DNA of 64,000 nt from assembly GCA_947501685.1 (NCBI GenBank), contig CANMWQ010000007.1, positions 124,001 to 188,000 on the forward strand. The letters run 5' to 3'. The notes below the pieces were generated by a model. The model made no database searches. It was given only the letters and a program-made list of their open reading frames with translations, and was not told the origin of the DNA. A program made the translations under genes and the position numbers. The DNA comes from an uncultured Litoreibacter sp. GTDB taxonomy: Bacteria > Pseudomonadota > Alphaproteobacteria > Rhodobacterales > Rhodobacteraceae. This document shows, in pieces, positions 24,549-34,325 of the stretch (within the stretch, counting starts at the first letter, position 1; each line of letters starts with the position of its first letter).

Positions 24549-25400
24549 ATGCGGCTGATTTGCCCAAATTGTGATGCAGAATATGAGGTAGACGGCGACC
24601 AGATCTCTGCGGAGGGTCGGGATGTGCAATGCTCAAACTGCGCCCATACTTGGTTGCAGATGCCCGAGGGATTCGACGACACCGTTGAGCTCGACCCCGT
24701 CGACACCCCCGAAAACACCAAGGTTGAGGCGCAGCCTGCCGTCGATGACGAAGATGTGACCGACGCGGGTTTCGCGCCGCCCGAAGGGGCTGAGACGCCG
24801 CCCATGCGCCGGACCACCGACCCCGATGCGCTGGACGTGATCCATCAGGAGGTGCAGCACGAACTGCGCCACCGCGACGCTGAAACCGGCGGCATCGAAA
24901 CCCAGACCGAGCTTGGCCTCGATCAAGGCAGCTTCGCGCCAACGCCGCCACCACCTGCGCCCGCGCCCGAGATGACGCCACAGTTGCCCTCCGAAACAGA
25001 GACGAAAACGCCGGACGAGACCGCCGACGCGGGTCTGGCTCCCGCCGATCAGCGCAGTGAAGGCAACAAGCGCGAGCTTCTCCCCGATATCGAAGAGATC
25101 AACTCGACCCTCGCCTCCGCCCCGGATCCGGTCTACGACGAGGACGGCAACCTTGATCAAAGCGCCACCAAAGGTGGACGACGCGGGTTTCGGCTTGGCT
25201 TCGGGCTGATGCTGCTGCTGACCGCGCTGATCTTGCTATTCTACGCCTACGCCCCGTTGCTGAAAGAAAACTTCCCGCAAATGACCACGCTGATCGACAA
25301 TCTGGTCCGGGTGATCGACAACCTTAGGCTGGCGCTGGAAAACGCGGCGCAGGGCCTGTTGCAGCTGCTCAACAGATTGCTGGAAGGCTTCGGAAACTAG
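24549..25400 (+). CDS. Zinc-ribbon (MJ0042-type) membrane protein
   Basis: The 283-aa product begins with an MJ0042 zinc ribbon, MRLICPNCDAEYEVDGDQ followed by QCSNCAHTWLQ (Cys pairs at about 5/8 and 31/34). A long acidic, Pro-rich, probably disordered region (about 40-195) follows, and a single hydrophobic segment (FGLMLLLTALILLFYAYAPLL, about residues 215-238) sits near the C-terminus. This layout is common in alphaproteobacteria next to ftsEX; the role is unknown. It is divergent from ftsE. Confidence 0.82.
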   Translation: MRLICPNCDAEYEVDGDQISAEGRDVQCSNCAHTWLQMPEGFDDTVELDPVDTPENTKVEAQPAVDDEDVTDAGFAPPEGAETPPMRRTTDPDALDVIHQEVQHELRHRDAETGGIETQTELGLDQGSFAPTPPPPAPAPEMTPQLPSETETKTPDETADAGLAPADQRSEGNKRELLPDIEEINSTLASAPDPVYDEDGNLDQSATKGGRRGFRLGFGLMLLLTALILLFYAYAPLLKENFPQMTTLIDNLVRVIDNLRLALENAAQGLLQLLNRLLEGFGN

Positions 25401-25405
25401 CGCGC

Positions 25406-25452
25406 CCGTGCTAGATCGGCGCCAGAACCCGTGCTGGAATCGGCGCTAGAAC
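25406..25452. repeat. Imperfect tandem duplication at the 3' end of the TIGR02302 gene
   Basis: CCGTGCTAGATCGGCGCCAG AAC (25406-25428) is followed directly by CCGTGCTGGAATCGGCGCTAGAAC (25429-25452; quoted in pieces here because of length). The second copy covers the stop codon of the minus-strand TIGR02302 gene. It looks like a local duplication in the gap between two convergent genes. Confidence 0.6.
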
Positions 25453-28061
25453 TGGTCGAGCAACCGCTCAAGATAATCCCGCTCAACTTCAGGCCGTTCC
25501 CGCTCCCCGGAGCGGCGGCGGATCTCATCGAGTAACTCCCGCGACCGGCGCTGTGCCAGCTCGCTACCCAGCATGCTTTCATCCGTGGCCGATTGGCCGT
25601 CCAGCCCTTGTTCACGCCCCAACGGGTCGCGTGACTGGTCGCTGGCCTGACCCTGCTGCTCGCCTTGCTGGCCACCCTCTTGGCGGTTCTCGGCCAAGGC
25701 TTCCCCAAGGTTGCGCAGACCCTCGCGCAGCGCATCCATCGCCTCTGATTGCGCGCCCAGCGCCTCAGCGGTCTCGTCATTGCGCAGCGCGTCCTCGGCC
25801 CGGTCCATCGCCTCGCCTGCGCGATCCAGCGCCTCGCGCGCCGCATCTCCGGCTTCCGTTCCGGCACCGGGCAATGGTCCGGCCCGCTGGCGGTTCAACT
25901 CGTCGCGCAGCCGTTCCTGACGGTCCGCAAGCGAGCCGCCTTCATTCTGTTCTTCGCCCTGTTCTTCACCCTGGCCCCGATCTTGGCCTTGGCCTTGATG
26001 GTTTTCGCCCTGCTGCTCACCTTCGCCGCCTTCGCCTTGCTCTTGGCCCGGTTCGCCTTGGCCGCCCTGACCCTCATGGCTCTCGCCACGGCCCTGCCCG
26101 CCATTGCGGCCTTCATTGCCTTGGCTTTCACCCGCCTGCGCGCCCGGGTTGAACTGTTCTTGCAGGTCGCGGAAGGCCTCGTCGCTCAGCCCTTGCTGGT
26201 CGCGCAATGTCTCTTGTAAGCCTTCAATCGCCTGCTCGCCCTCGCCTTGGCCTTGCTGGCCCGGCTGGCCTTGGGTGACCTGCATATTCTCCATCATTTC
26301 CATCAGCTGTTGCAGCAGCGCGGCGGCTTCCTCGTTGCGACCCTCCTGCATCAGCCGCTCGATCTCGTCGAGCATCTCTTGCAGCTGGTCCTGGGTCATT
26401 TCCTGACCCTCGCCTTGCTGCTGCTCGCCCCCCTCCGGCGGGTTCTGGGCCAGCTGCTCCATATATTCGCGCATCGCCTCTTGCAGCTCGCGCATCAGCT
26501 CGGAAATCTCTTCATCGGTAGCACCGTCTTCCATCGCCTGTTCCAGCCGCTGCTGGGCGCGTTGCAACCGCTCCAAAGCATCCGACAGGCGGCCATCTTC
26601 CAGCAGGTTCGCCGCGGCCCAAAGCATCGCCGCAATCTCGTCGCGCTTTTCCTCGGACAGGCCATAGCGCGTGTGAATTTCCAGCCGCTCCAGCGCCCGC
26701 CTGATGGTCAGATAGGCCTGCTGATTGGGAAATTCCTCTTGGGCATCATAGGTGATCGCGCGCAAAATCTGGCTGACCCGCGCCGCGTTCTCACGCGACC
26801 ACAGGATGTCGCGCCGCTGCTCAATCAGCGCAGAGGCAATCGGTTGGAAAAAGCTCCGCCCCGGCAGCGTCGTGTTGATCAGCTCGTCTTCGCTATCCTG
26901 CCCGGTGCCATCCAGCACATCGAGCGAGAAACGCACATTCAACCCCGCCCAAGGATGCTCCGCCATATTCTCGATCAGTAGCTCTGAGAAATTGTCGCGC
27001 CGCCCGGTAAACGGCATCGGCAAGTCCAGCACCAGCGCGGCGCGCGATTCAGGCTCCACGCTCAACCCGTAGCGGCGATCCACCGCGTCCAGATCCAGCG
27101 TGATCGTGGAGGTGCCAGATTCCACCGCATAGTCATCCGACGCATTGAACGGCAGTGTCATCTCGCCATCCGCGCCGCGCTCAATCTCGCCGTCAAACCA
27201 CACTTTGGGCCGCTGATCCGCCCGCGCGGTGATGGCCCAGACCTGCTCCTCAATGCTCAACGTGCCCGATTGCGCGATATCAATGGTGAAGGCCGATTGC
27301 GGCACCTCGGGCGCGGGCTGGCCCGACAGGGTCTCAGCCCATGGAATGCCGCCCACCTGACCGTACAGCCGCATGGTGATTTGGCTACCCACCGGCACCT
27401 CGAATTCCTCGGCGCGCACGTCATTGAGGTAAATCGTCGGCAAAGATGTGTAGGCCGGAGGCTCAACCCAAGCCTCCCAACTTGGCCCCGCAATCACCGC
27501 CTCGCCGGGCGTGCCCGGCAACACACCCTCCGGCGCGCCCAGCCGCCAGATGGAGCCGAACATCACCGCAACCCCGAAAAACAGCAGCGCCGCATAGCGC
27601 AAGGCAAACGGGTCCCGGTCCGAGACCGTCAGGTCCGGCTCCACCGGCTTGGCCGCCTTCAGCGCGCGTTTGGTCCGCGCGATATGCGCCTCCCACACCG
27701 CGCGCGAGGCCTCATCCTCGCCACCAATCGCCATGTCATCAAATGTCGCGGTCAAAGGCCGCCCGGGCATGGAGCCGTCCAGCCGGTCAATCGCATCCGC
27801 CGCGCTGACCCATCTGAAATGCCGCGCCGCGTACCAGACCGCGCCCGCGAAACCCGCCAGAAAGGCCACGCCACCAATCCAGAACACTTCCGCGCTCACG
27901 GAGCTATGCCACCCAAAGGCCAGCACCACGAACAGCGCCAGCAACAGGGTCCACAAAGGCCACAGCCCGCGCACCGCCTGCTCCGCAATCATGCCGAACC
28001 GCGTCAGCCCCAAAGGGTGGCGCAGCGCGTGCAATTCTATCTGCCGGTCATGTTCGTTCAA
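25446..28061 (-). CDS. TIGR02302/DUF4175 family membrane protein
   Basis: An 871-aa protein with two or three N-terminal hydrophobic segments (about residues 33-75 and another near 153-170), a long extracytoplasmic middle, and a C-terminal third that is helical and extremely rich in Q, E and G (QEMLDEIERLMQEGRNEEAA, GQGEGEQ, GQGRGESHEGQGGQGEPGQE). Family members are found across alphaproteobacteria near lysA and are uncharacterised. The low-complexity part suggests a flexible or cell-wall-associated region. It follows lysA by 34 bases and is convergent with the zinc-ribbon gene. Confidence 0.88.
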   Translation of the reverse strand: MNEHDRQIELHALRHPLGLTRFGMIAEQAVRGLWPLWTLLLALFVVLAFGWHSSVSAEVFWIGGVAFLAGFAGAVWYAARHFRWVSAADAIDRLDGSMPGRPLTATFDDMAIGGEDEASRAVWEAHIARTKRALKAAKPVEPDLTVSDRDPFALRYAALLFFGVAVMFGSIWRLGAPEGVLPGTPGEAVIAGPSWEAWVEPPAYTSLPTIYLNDVRAEEFEVPVGSQITMRLYGQVGGIPWAETLSGQPAPEVPQSAFTIDIAQSGTLSIEEQVWAITARADQRPKVWFDGEIERGADGEMTLPFNASDDYAVESGTSTITLDLDAVDRRYGLSVEPESRAALVLDLPMPFTGRRDNFSELLIENMAEHPWAGLNVRFSLDVLDGTGQDSEDELINTTLPGRSFFQPIASALIEQRRDILWSRENAARVSQILRAITYDAQEEFPNQQAYLTIRRALERLEIHTRYGLSEEKRDEIAAMLWAAANLLEDGRLSDALERLQRAQQRLEQAMEDGATDEEISELMRELQEAMREYMEQLAQNPPEGGEQQQGEGQEMTQDQLQEMLDEIERLMQEGRNEEAAALLQQLMEMMENMQVTQGQPGQQGQGEGEQAIEGLQETLRDQQGLSDEAFRDLQEQFNPGAQAGESQGNEGRNGGQGRGESHEGQGGQGEPGQEQGEGGEGEQQGENHQGQGQDRGQGEEQGEEQNEGGSLADRQERLRDELNRQRAGPLPGAGTEAGDAAREALDRAGEAMDRAEDALRNDETAEALGAQSEAMDALREGLRNLGEALAENRQEGGQQGEQQGQASDQSRDPLGREQGLDGQSATDESMLGSELAQRRSRELLDEIRRRSGERERPEVERDYLERLLDQF

Positions 28062-28095
28062 CGCGCAACCTCAGCTGCCGCAGCACGCCATAGCG

Positions 28096-29361
28096 CTACA
28101 GCCATTCGGGGATGATATCTCGATTTATCATCTCGTCAAAGGTGGGCCTTGGCCGGATGACGGCGAATTGATCCCCCTTCACCAAAACCTCCGGGATCAG
28201 CGGCCGCGAGTTATACTCCGACGACATCACCGCGCCATACGCCCCCGCAGAGCGGAACGCGACCAGCCCACCGGGGTCCATCTGCGCCATAACCCGTTGT
28301 TTTGTAAAAGTATCCCCGCTTTCGCAAACCGGCCCCACCACGTCATAGGTCGCAGGCTCCGCGCCCGGAGCGGGCTCCGTCAGCGGAATAATATCGTGAT
28401 ATGCGCCATACATCGCCGGTCGGATCAAATCATTCATCGCGGCGTCCAATATCAGGAAATTCCGGTCCTCCCCCGATTTGACGTAAATCACCTTCGAGAC
28501 CAGCACGCCCGCATTCCCCGCTATCAGCCTCCCCGGCTCAATCTCAATCTCGCAGCCCAGATGGCCGACCTCCTCGCGCACCACCTGCCCGAAGTCGCGC
28601 GGCAAAGGCGGGTCCGCGTTGGAGCGCTCATATGGAATGCCCAGACCGCCCCCCAGATCGAGCCGCGAGATCTCATGCCCCTCGGCCCGCAACACCTCCG
28701 TCAGCTCGGCCACTTTGCGAAAGGCCAGCCGGAACGGCTCCAGATCGACCATCTGGCTGCCGATATGCACGTCGATCCCGATCACCTTCAGCCCCGGCAG
28801 AGCCGCCGCCTGCGCATAAACCTCAACCGCGCGCGAGATCGGGATGCCGAACTTGTCGCCTTTCTTGCCGGTCGAGATCTTCTCATGCGTCTTGGCGTCC
28901 ACATCCGGGTTTACCCGAATGGTCACCGGCACCTCTGCGCCCAAAGACACAGCCACCGAGGACAGCAAAACCATCTCCGGCTCGCTCTCAATGTTGAACT
29001 GCCGGATGCCGCCCGAGATGGCCAAGCGCATCTCCTCTTCGGTCTTGCCGACGCCCGAAAACACGATCCGCTCGCCCGGCACGCCCGCCGCCCGCGCCCG
29101 GCGGTATTCCCCGCCCGACACCACATCCATGCCTGCACCCAGATCGCCCAGCAGCTTCAAGACCGCTTGGTTGGAATTGGCCTTCATGGCGTAGCAAACC
29201 AGATGCTCCATCCCCGCCAAAGCCTCGTTGAACAGGTTGAAATGCCGGGTCAGCGTGGCCGCCGAATAGCAGTAAAACGGCGTGCCCACCTGCGCTGCGA
29301 TATCGCGCAAGGAGACGTCTTCGGCGTATAATTCGCCCTCTTGATACAGAAAATGGTCCAT
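28096..29361 (-). CDS. lysA: Diaminopimelate decarboxylase
   Basis: LysA converts meso-diaminopimelate to L-lysine, the last step of lysine synthesis. The 421-aa product is a fold-type III PLP enzyme: Lys60 in CYAMKANSNQ binds PLP, the HIGSQ motif is in VIGIDVHIGSQM, the glycine loop is LGGGLGIPY, and the second-subunit active-site motif is VCESGDTF. MDHFLYQEGELYAEDVSL is the usual start. It lies 5 bases after the DUF2834 gene. Confidence 0.97.
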   Translation of the reverse strand: MDHFLYQEGELYAEDVSLRDIAAQVGTPFYCYSAATLTRHFNLFNEALAGMEHLVCYAMKANSNQAVLKLLGDLGAGMDVVSGGEYRRARAAGVPGERIVFSGVGKTEEEMRLAISGGIRQFNIESEPEMVLLSSVAVSLGAEVPVTIRVNPDVDAKTHEKISTGKKGDKFGIPISRAVEVYAQAAALPGLKVIGIDVHIGSQMVDLEPFRLAFRKVAELTEVLRAEGHEISRLDLGGGLGIPYERSNADPPLPRDFGQVVREEVGHLGCEIEIEPGRLIAGNAGVLVSKVIYVKSGEDRNFLILDAAMNDLIRPAMYGAYHDIIPLTEPAPGAEPATYDVVGPVCESGDTFTKQRVMAQMDPGGLVAFRSAGAYGAVMSSEYNSRPLIPEVLVKGDQFAVIRPRPTFDEMINRDIIPEWL

Positions 29362-29366
29362 TCAGG

Positions 29367-29693
29367 TCACCGGGTTTTTTCAACGGGTCTTGTGCGCAGG
29401 AAAAGATAGAGCGGCAGCCCGCAGCTCACGCCAATGCAAAACGTGGCCGGGATCGCGATCAGCGCGCTCCAGTTCTTGCGGGTATAAACCTCTGCAATGA
29501 TCCAGATGGTCAGCGCCACGGCCGCAATCGTCAGGTCCCACACCAACCCAGAGGTCGCCGCATTCGCGTGCCACGCCTCCACCATCGCGGATAGCGAGTA
29601 GCCGTTCTCGTTGAACCACGCGATGAACCAGCTCATCGGGTGAATGGTGCCCCAAACGGCAAGGGCGAGGTACATCATGCGCAAAACGGACAT
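29367..29693 (-). CDS. DUF2834 small membrane protein
   Basis: From ATG 29693 the product is 108 aa with three hydrophobic segments (MYLALAVWGTIHPMSWFIAWF, WDLTIAAVALTIWIIAEV, WSALIAIPATFCIGVSCGLP), the DUF2834 pattern. Upstream extension of the frame to 29786 adds a polar, unlikely N-terminus. It precedes lysA by 5 bases and is probably co-transcribed with it. Function unknown. Confidence 0.75.
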   Translation of the reverse strand: MSVLRMMYLALAVWGTIHPMSWFIAWFNENGYSLSAMVEAWHANAATSGLVWDLTIAAVALTIWIIAEVYTRKNWSALIAIPATFCIGVSCGLPLYLFLRTRPVEKTR

Positions 29694-29836
29694 CTTGAAA
29701 CGGGCTTTCTTAGGGGTGCGGACAGCGGTTGCTATCGCAATTCGCGTGTCGGGAAAACCCCAACATTTGGTCACAAACTGGTCCAATTGACACGATCAAA
29801 TGGGCCATAAGTTGGAAATTTGGACAACGTGACGCA

Positions 29837-30802
29837 ATGAAGGCTTTCTTTCAGTTCTCTGTGTTGTATTTCGCAATCGCCATAGGCTTTTTGTTTCTGG
29901 TTCGCGAAGATCCAATGCAGTCTCTGCTCTTCACCTTCTTTTCAACGGTCTCCGACACCTATTTCCTATGGGACAAATGGCCTTACGTCCTCTTGGTGCT
30001 GGCCGGGGGCTGGTGGCTGTCCCGCAAAACCGGTTTGCGGCAGCGCGTCATCCCCACGCTTTACGCGTTTTTCGGCTGTCTGGTGTTCTCGGCCGCGTTT
30101 GGGCTGGTCAAAACGACCTTCCCGCATGTTGTTCCGTTTTACGCCGATCCGATGCTGGCCAAACTCGATGCAAGCCTGCATTTCGGCCACGACCCCTTTA
30201 CCTTGGTGCACAAGTTCTCGGAATTCGTCCCGCCACGGGGGCTTGAGCTGCTCTATTTCGACCTGTGGCTGGCACCCGCTCTGTTCCTGCCTGTCCTGAT
30301 CGCCCTGACCGACACAGACACCAAACGCACAAATCGCTATCTGATCCTCTTTGCCTTCTGCTGGATTGGATTGGGCAACATCCTTGCAATGGCCTTCAGC
30401 TCTGTCGGTCCCGTCTATTACGACCGCCTGTTGGACACCCAGCGCTTTGCCGGGTTGACCTTGGCGCTGGAAAGCTCAGGGCTGAGCACCAGCGTCATGG
30501 GCGGGGTGCAGGAGTACCTCTGGATGCAATACGAGCAAAACGGGCAATCCTTCGGCTCCGGCATTTCGGCCTTCCCGTCGGTGCATGTCGGTGTTGCCGC
30601 CGTTGTGGCCTTCTATCTGGCCGAACGCAGCCGCGTCCTGATGCCCTTCGGCGTCTTGTTTCTGGCCGCAATCACCCTCGCATCCGTCTATAATGGCTGG
30701 CATTACGCGGTGGATGGGTATGTCTCGATCATCGTCATTTCGGTGGCATGGGCGGTCATGACGCGACGCAAAGTCACATTTCCGCGCGTTGTCGCAGCTT
30801 GA
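29837..30802 (+). CDS. PAP2-superfamily membrane phosphatase/transferase (PAP2_3-like)
   Basis: A 321-aa integral membrane protein with about six hydrophobic segments and the PAP2 motifs SAFPSVHVG (about residues 254-262; the S-x-x-x-H acid-phosphatase motif 2) and YNGWHYAVDGY (motif 3, with catalytic His and Asp). The spacing and the lack of a clear motif 1 resemble the PAP2_3/AUR1-like group, which includes lipid phosphotransferases. ATG 29837 is chosen because the earlier part of the frame is unlike a membrane protein start. Substrate unknown; a lipid phosphate is likely. Confidence 0.82.
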   Translation: MKAFFQFSVLYFAIAIGFLFLVREDPMQSLLFTFFSTVSDTYFLWDKWPYVLLVLAGGWWLSRKTGLRQRVIPTLYAFFGCLVFSAAFGLVKTTFPHVVPFYADPMLAKLDASLHFGHDPFTLVHKFSEFVPPRGLELLYFDLWLAPALFLPVLIALTDTDTKRTNRYLILFAFCWIGLGNILAMAFSSVGPVYYDRLLDTQRFAGLTLALESSGLSTSVMGGVQEYLWMQYEQNGQSFGSGISAFPSVHVGVAAVVAFYLAERSRVLMPFGVLFLAAITLASVYNGWHYAVDGYVSIIVISVAWAVMTRRKVTFPRVVAA

Positions 30803-30865
30803 TTGAACCGATACCATTAAGCCGATATGAACGTGCCATTGGGCGCTGAATAAAGGTATGTGCAA

Positions 30866-32512
30866 ATGGCCGAGACGACACGCGAAAGCATGGAATATGA
30901 CGTTGTAATCGTAGGCGCGGGCCCCGCTGGCCTGTCTGCGGCGATCCGTCTCAAGCAGCTCAATGCCGACACCAATGTCGTCGTGTTGGAAAAAGGCTCC
31001 GAGGTCGGCGCGCATATCCTGTCAGGCGCGGTGCTCGACCCTTGCGGCCTTGACGCGCTGCTGCCCGAGTGGCGCGACATGGACAGCCCCATCAAAGTGC
31101 CAGTCAAAAAAGACAATTTCTACATGCTGGGCGAGGCCGGTAAGGTCCGCATCCCCAATTTCCCGATGCCGCCCTTGATGAACAACCACGGCAATTACAT
31201 CGTCTCCATGGGCAATGTCTGCCGCTGGATGGCCGAGGTGGCCGAAGGCATGGGCGTCGAAATCTTCCCCGGCATGGCCTGCTCTGATCTGGTCTTCGGC
31301 GAGGCCGGCGAGGTCAAAGGCGTCGTCGCAGGCGAGTTCGGCATCGAGGCAGACGGCACAAAGGGCGAGGGCTATGAGCCCGGCATGGAGCTGCACGGCA
31401 AATACGTGTTCCTGTCCGAAGGCGTGCGCGGCTCGCTTTCCAAAAAGGTGATCGCGAAATACGACCTCGCCAAGGACAGCGGCCCGCAGAAATATGGCCT
31501 CGGCATGAAGGAAATCTGGGAAATCGACCCCGCCAAACACGCCGAAGGCACCGTCACCCACACAATGGGCTGGCCCCTTAGCAAGAACGCGGGCGGCGGC
31601 TCCTTCATCTATCACCTTGATAACAATCAGGTCTATGTCGGTTTCGTGGTGCATCTGAACTACAAGAACCCACACCTCTTCCCCTACATGGAATTCCAGC
31701 GTTTCAAGCATCACCCCATGGTGGCCGAGCTTTTGAAAGGCGGCAAACGCGTGGCCTACGGCGCCCGCGCCATCACCGAGGGCGGCTTTCAGGCCATGCC
31801 GGAGACCGCTTTCCCCGGCGGCGCGCTTCTGGGCTGTGCCGCAGGCATGGTCAACGTGCCCCGCATCAAGGGCAACCACAACGCCATGCTCTCAGGCAAA
31901 GCCGCCGCCGAGGCCGCGCATAAGGCCATCGCAGAAGGCCGCTCCGGCGACACGCTGGAGGATTACGCATCGGAGGTCAAAACCGGCCCCATCGGCCGCG
32001 ACCTCAAGAAGGTGCGCAACGTCAAGCCGCTCTGGTCCAATTACGGCCTCACGGCCTCCCTCGTTTTGGGCGGCATGGACATGTGGACCAACACGCTGGG
32101 CTTTTCGCTCTTTGGCACGCTGCCGCATAAAAAGAACGACGCCGACGCCACCGAAGCCGCCTCCAAGCACAAGCCCATCGACTACCCAAAACCCGACGGC
32201 ACGCTCAGCTTTGACCGGCTGACCAACGTGTCCTTCGCCTTCACCAACCACGAGGAAAGCCAGCCCGCGCATCTGAAGCTGACCGACCCGGACATCCCAG
32301 TGAACGTCAACCTGCGCGACTATGCGGGCCCGTCGGCGCGCTACTGCCCGGCAGGCGTCTACGAGTTTGTGGGCGACGGCGCGGACACCAAATTCGTGAT
32401 CAACTTCCAGAACTGCGTCCATTGCAAAACCTGCGACATCAAGGATCCGAGCCAGAACATCACATGGACCACGCCGCAGGGCGGGGACGGGCCGAACTAT
32501 CCCAATATGTAG
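30866..32512 (+). CDS. Electron transfer flavoprotein-ubiquinone oxidoreductase
   Basis: ETF-QO passes electrons from reduced ETF (from acyl-CoA and amine dehydrogenases) to ubiquinone at the membrane. The 548-aa protein has the FAD dinucleotide motif DVVIVGAGPAGLSAAIRL near residue 13 and the C-terminal [4Fe-4S] ligands in ARYCPAGVYE and NCVHCKTCDIKDPSQNI. YAMG-type membrane-binding and UQ regions lie between. ATG 30866 is preferred to GTG 30860. It supports oxidation of branched-chain, fatty and ethylmalonyl-pathway acyl-CoAs. Confidence 0.96.
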   Translation: MAETTRESMEYDVVIVGAGPAGLSAAIRLKQLNADTNVVVLEKGSEVGAHILSGAVLDPCGLDALLPEWRDMDSPIKVPVKKDNFYMLGEAGKVRIPNFPMPPLMNNHGNYIVSMGNVCRWMAEVAEGMGVEIFPGMACSDLVFGEAGEVKGVVAGEFGIEADGTKGEGYEPGMELHGKYVFLSEGVRGSLSKKVIAKYDLAKDSGPQKYGLGMKEIWEIDPAKHAEGTVTHTMGWPLSKNAGGGSFIYHLDNNQVYVGFVVHLNYKNPHLFPYMEFQRFKHHPMVAELLKGGKRVAYGARAITEGGFQAMPETAFPGGALLGCAAGMVNVPRIKGNHNAMLSGKAAAEAAHKAIAEGRSGDTLEDYASEVKTGPIGRDLKKVRNVKPLWSNYGLTASLVLGGMDMWTNTLGFSLFGTLPHKKNDADATEAASKHKPIDYPKPDGTLSFDRLTNVSFAFTNHEESQPAHLKLTDPDIPVNVNLRDYAGPSARYCPAGVYEFVGDGADTKFVINFQNCVHCKTCDIKDPSQNITWTTPQGGDGPNYPNM

Positions 32513-32654
32513 GGCCGAACATGTAGGCCAACCCAAGCTGGCCAAATCGTTACCGCAATTTTGTGAACAGGGGCGCGCATGGACAAACCCCCATGTGCGC
32601 CTTACTTTTTAGGCAACGCAATAAAAACCCCATAAACCAGAGCGGTCACCACAC

Positions 32655-34325
32655 ATGTCACTTCGCACCACCACGGCCCTGTTGCTTGCTATCAGCTGCC
32701 TCACCGCGCCGCTCAAGGCGGAGGTCGCAGGCCCCTATCTGGCCGCGCGCCAGGCCAGCCTCGCGTCTGATTACAGCGAGGCGGTGCAATATTTCGCCCG
32801 CGCCGTGGTCGAAGATCCGACCAATCTGGCGCTGCTCGAAAGCGCCGTCATCGCCAATATCGGCGCAGGCAACATGGCCCCCGCAGCCCGCGTCGCCAAT
32901 ACCTATATCGAGGCGGGCGGCACCAATCCAATCGTGGCGCTGGTCAAGAACATGGCCGCCGTCAAAGCCGGTGATTTCGAACCCGCCGCCCAGCCAAACA
33001 CCCAGACCGAAGGCCTTGCGCCGCTTCTGAACGGCCTGCTTGAGGGTTGGGCACTGCTTGGCAAAGGCCAGATGTCGGACGCCACCGCCGCCTTCCAAAA
33101 GGTCGCCGCAGAGGAAGACTTCGCCCAGCTCGCCCATTACCACGAAGCGCTGGCCCTCGCCCAGGTGGGTGATTTCGAAAGCGCCGATCAAATCCTGTCA
33201 GGCGAGCGCAACGGCCCGCTGACGCTCAGCGCGCGCGGGCTGGAAGCCCATGCTCAGGTGCTCGTCCAGCTGGAGCGCTCGGATGACGCGCTGGAATTGC
33301 TCAACCTCGTAACAGAGCCCGGCTCCAACCCCGTCATCGACGCCATCAGGGCCAAGATCGAAGCCGGGGAGGCGTCCGAATACAGCTTCGTCACCACGCC
33401 TCAGGAAGGCGCGGCAGAGGTGCTCTTCACCATCGCCGCCATCTTGCAGGGCCGTGCCGCGCCTGAGCTGGTCTTGATCTATTCCCGCCTCGCCACCGAC
33501 CTGCGCCCCGACCACACGCAGGCGACATTGATGAGCGCGGAGCTGCTTGGCGACATGGACCAGTATAAGCTGGCTGTTGAGGCCTTCTCCGCCCTGCCTG
33601 CCGATGATCCGGCCTTCTTCCTCGCCGAAATGGGCCGCGCCAATGCGCTCTATTCCGACGCGCAGGAAGGCGCCGCCATCGAGGTGCTCTCCGCCCTGTC
33701 GCAAAGCCACCCGGACACGCCCGTGGTCCACGCCGCCTTGGGCGATTATCTGGGCCGTCAGGACCGCGACGCCGAAGCGATCGAGGCCTATACCAAATCC
33801 CTCGACCTGCGCGCCGATGATGATGTCAGCGCATGGCCCGCCTATTACGCGCGCGGCATCATCCATGAGCGCATGGACAACCTGCCCGAGATGGAGGTCG
33901 ATTTCCGCAAAGCGCTCGACCTCAGCCCCAACCAGCCCGACGTGCTGAACTATCTCGGCTACTCGCTGGTCGAACAACAGGTCAAGCTCGACGAGGCCCT
34001 CGCCATGATCGAGACCGCCGTCGCAGAGCGCCCGGAAAGCGGCTATATCACCGACTCGCTGGGCTGGGTCTTCTACCGTCTTGGCCGTTACGAGGAAGCC
34101 GTGGCCCCGATGGAACGCGCCGTGTCGCTCCTGCCCGTCGATCCCATCGTCAACGACCATCTGGGCGACGTGTATTGGAAAGTGGGCCGCAAACGCGAAG
34201 CCGAATTCCAGTGGAAACGCGCGCTGTCCTTTGACCCCGAGGAAAAGGAAGCCGAGCGGATCCTGCGCAAATTGGAAGTCGGCCTCGACGTGGTGCTGGA
34301 AGAAGAAGCCGCGTCCGACCCGTAA
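32655..34325 (+). CDS. Secreted or membrane-tethered TPR protein
   Basis: A 556-aa protein with a signal peptide (MSLRTTTALLLAISCLTAPLKA, cleavage near A22) followed by about ten tetratricopeptide units; clear ones include AALGDYLGRQDRDAEAIEAY, YYARGIIHERMDNLPEMEVD and DSLGWVFYRLGRYEEAVAPM, NDHLGDVYWKVGRKREAEFQ. TPR arrays bind proteins; periplasmic ones in this group often support envelope assembly. The stop is immediately followed by the ATG of ispE with no gap, a common arrangement in Rhodobacteraceae. Confidence 0.88.
   Translation: MSLRTTTALLLAISCLTAPLKAEVAGPYLAARQASLASDYSEAVQYFARAVVEDPTNLALLESAVIANIGAGNMAPAARVANTYIEAGGTNPIVALVKNMAAVKAGDFEPAAQPNTQTEGLAPLLNGLLEGWALLGKGQMSDATAAFQKVAAEEDFAQLAHYHEALALAQVGDFESADQILSGERNGPLTLSARGLEAHAQVLVQLERSDDALELLNLVTEPGSNPVIDAIRAKIEAGEASEYSFVTTPQEGAAEVLFTIAAILQGRAAPELVLIYSRLATDLRPDHTQATLMSAELLGDMDQYKLAVEAFSALPADDPAFFLAEMGRANALYSDAQEGAAIEVLSALSQSHPDTPVVHAALGDYLGRQDRDAEAIEAYTKSLDLRADDDVSAWPAYYARGIIHERMDNLPEMEVDFRKALDLSPNQPDVLNYLGYSLVEQQVKLDEALAMIETAVAERPESGYITDSLGWVFYRLGRYEEAVAPMERAVSLLPVDPIVNDHLGDVYWKVGRKREAEFQWKRALSFDPEEKEAERILRKLEVGLDVVLEEEAASDP

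Noticed and set aside
25900-26500. Simple repeat or CRISPR-like array within the TIGR02302 gene
   Set aside because: The repetition is codon-level low complexity (Gln, Gly, Glu) in an intact frame, with no regular spacer structure.
27649-29331. 560-codon plus-strand frame over lysA and the TIGR02302 start
   Set aside because: It is antisense to lysA, a clear PLP enzyme with all motifs; the frame has no family features.
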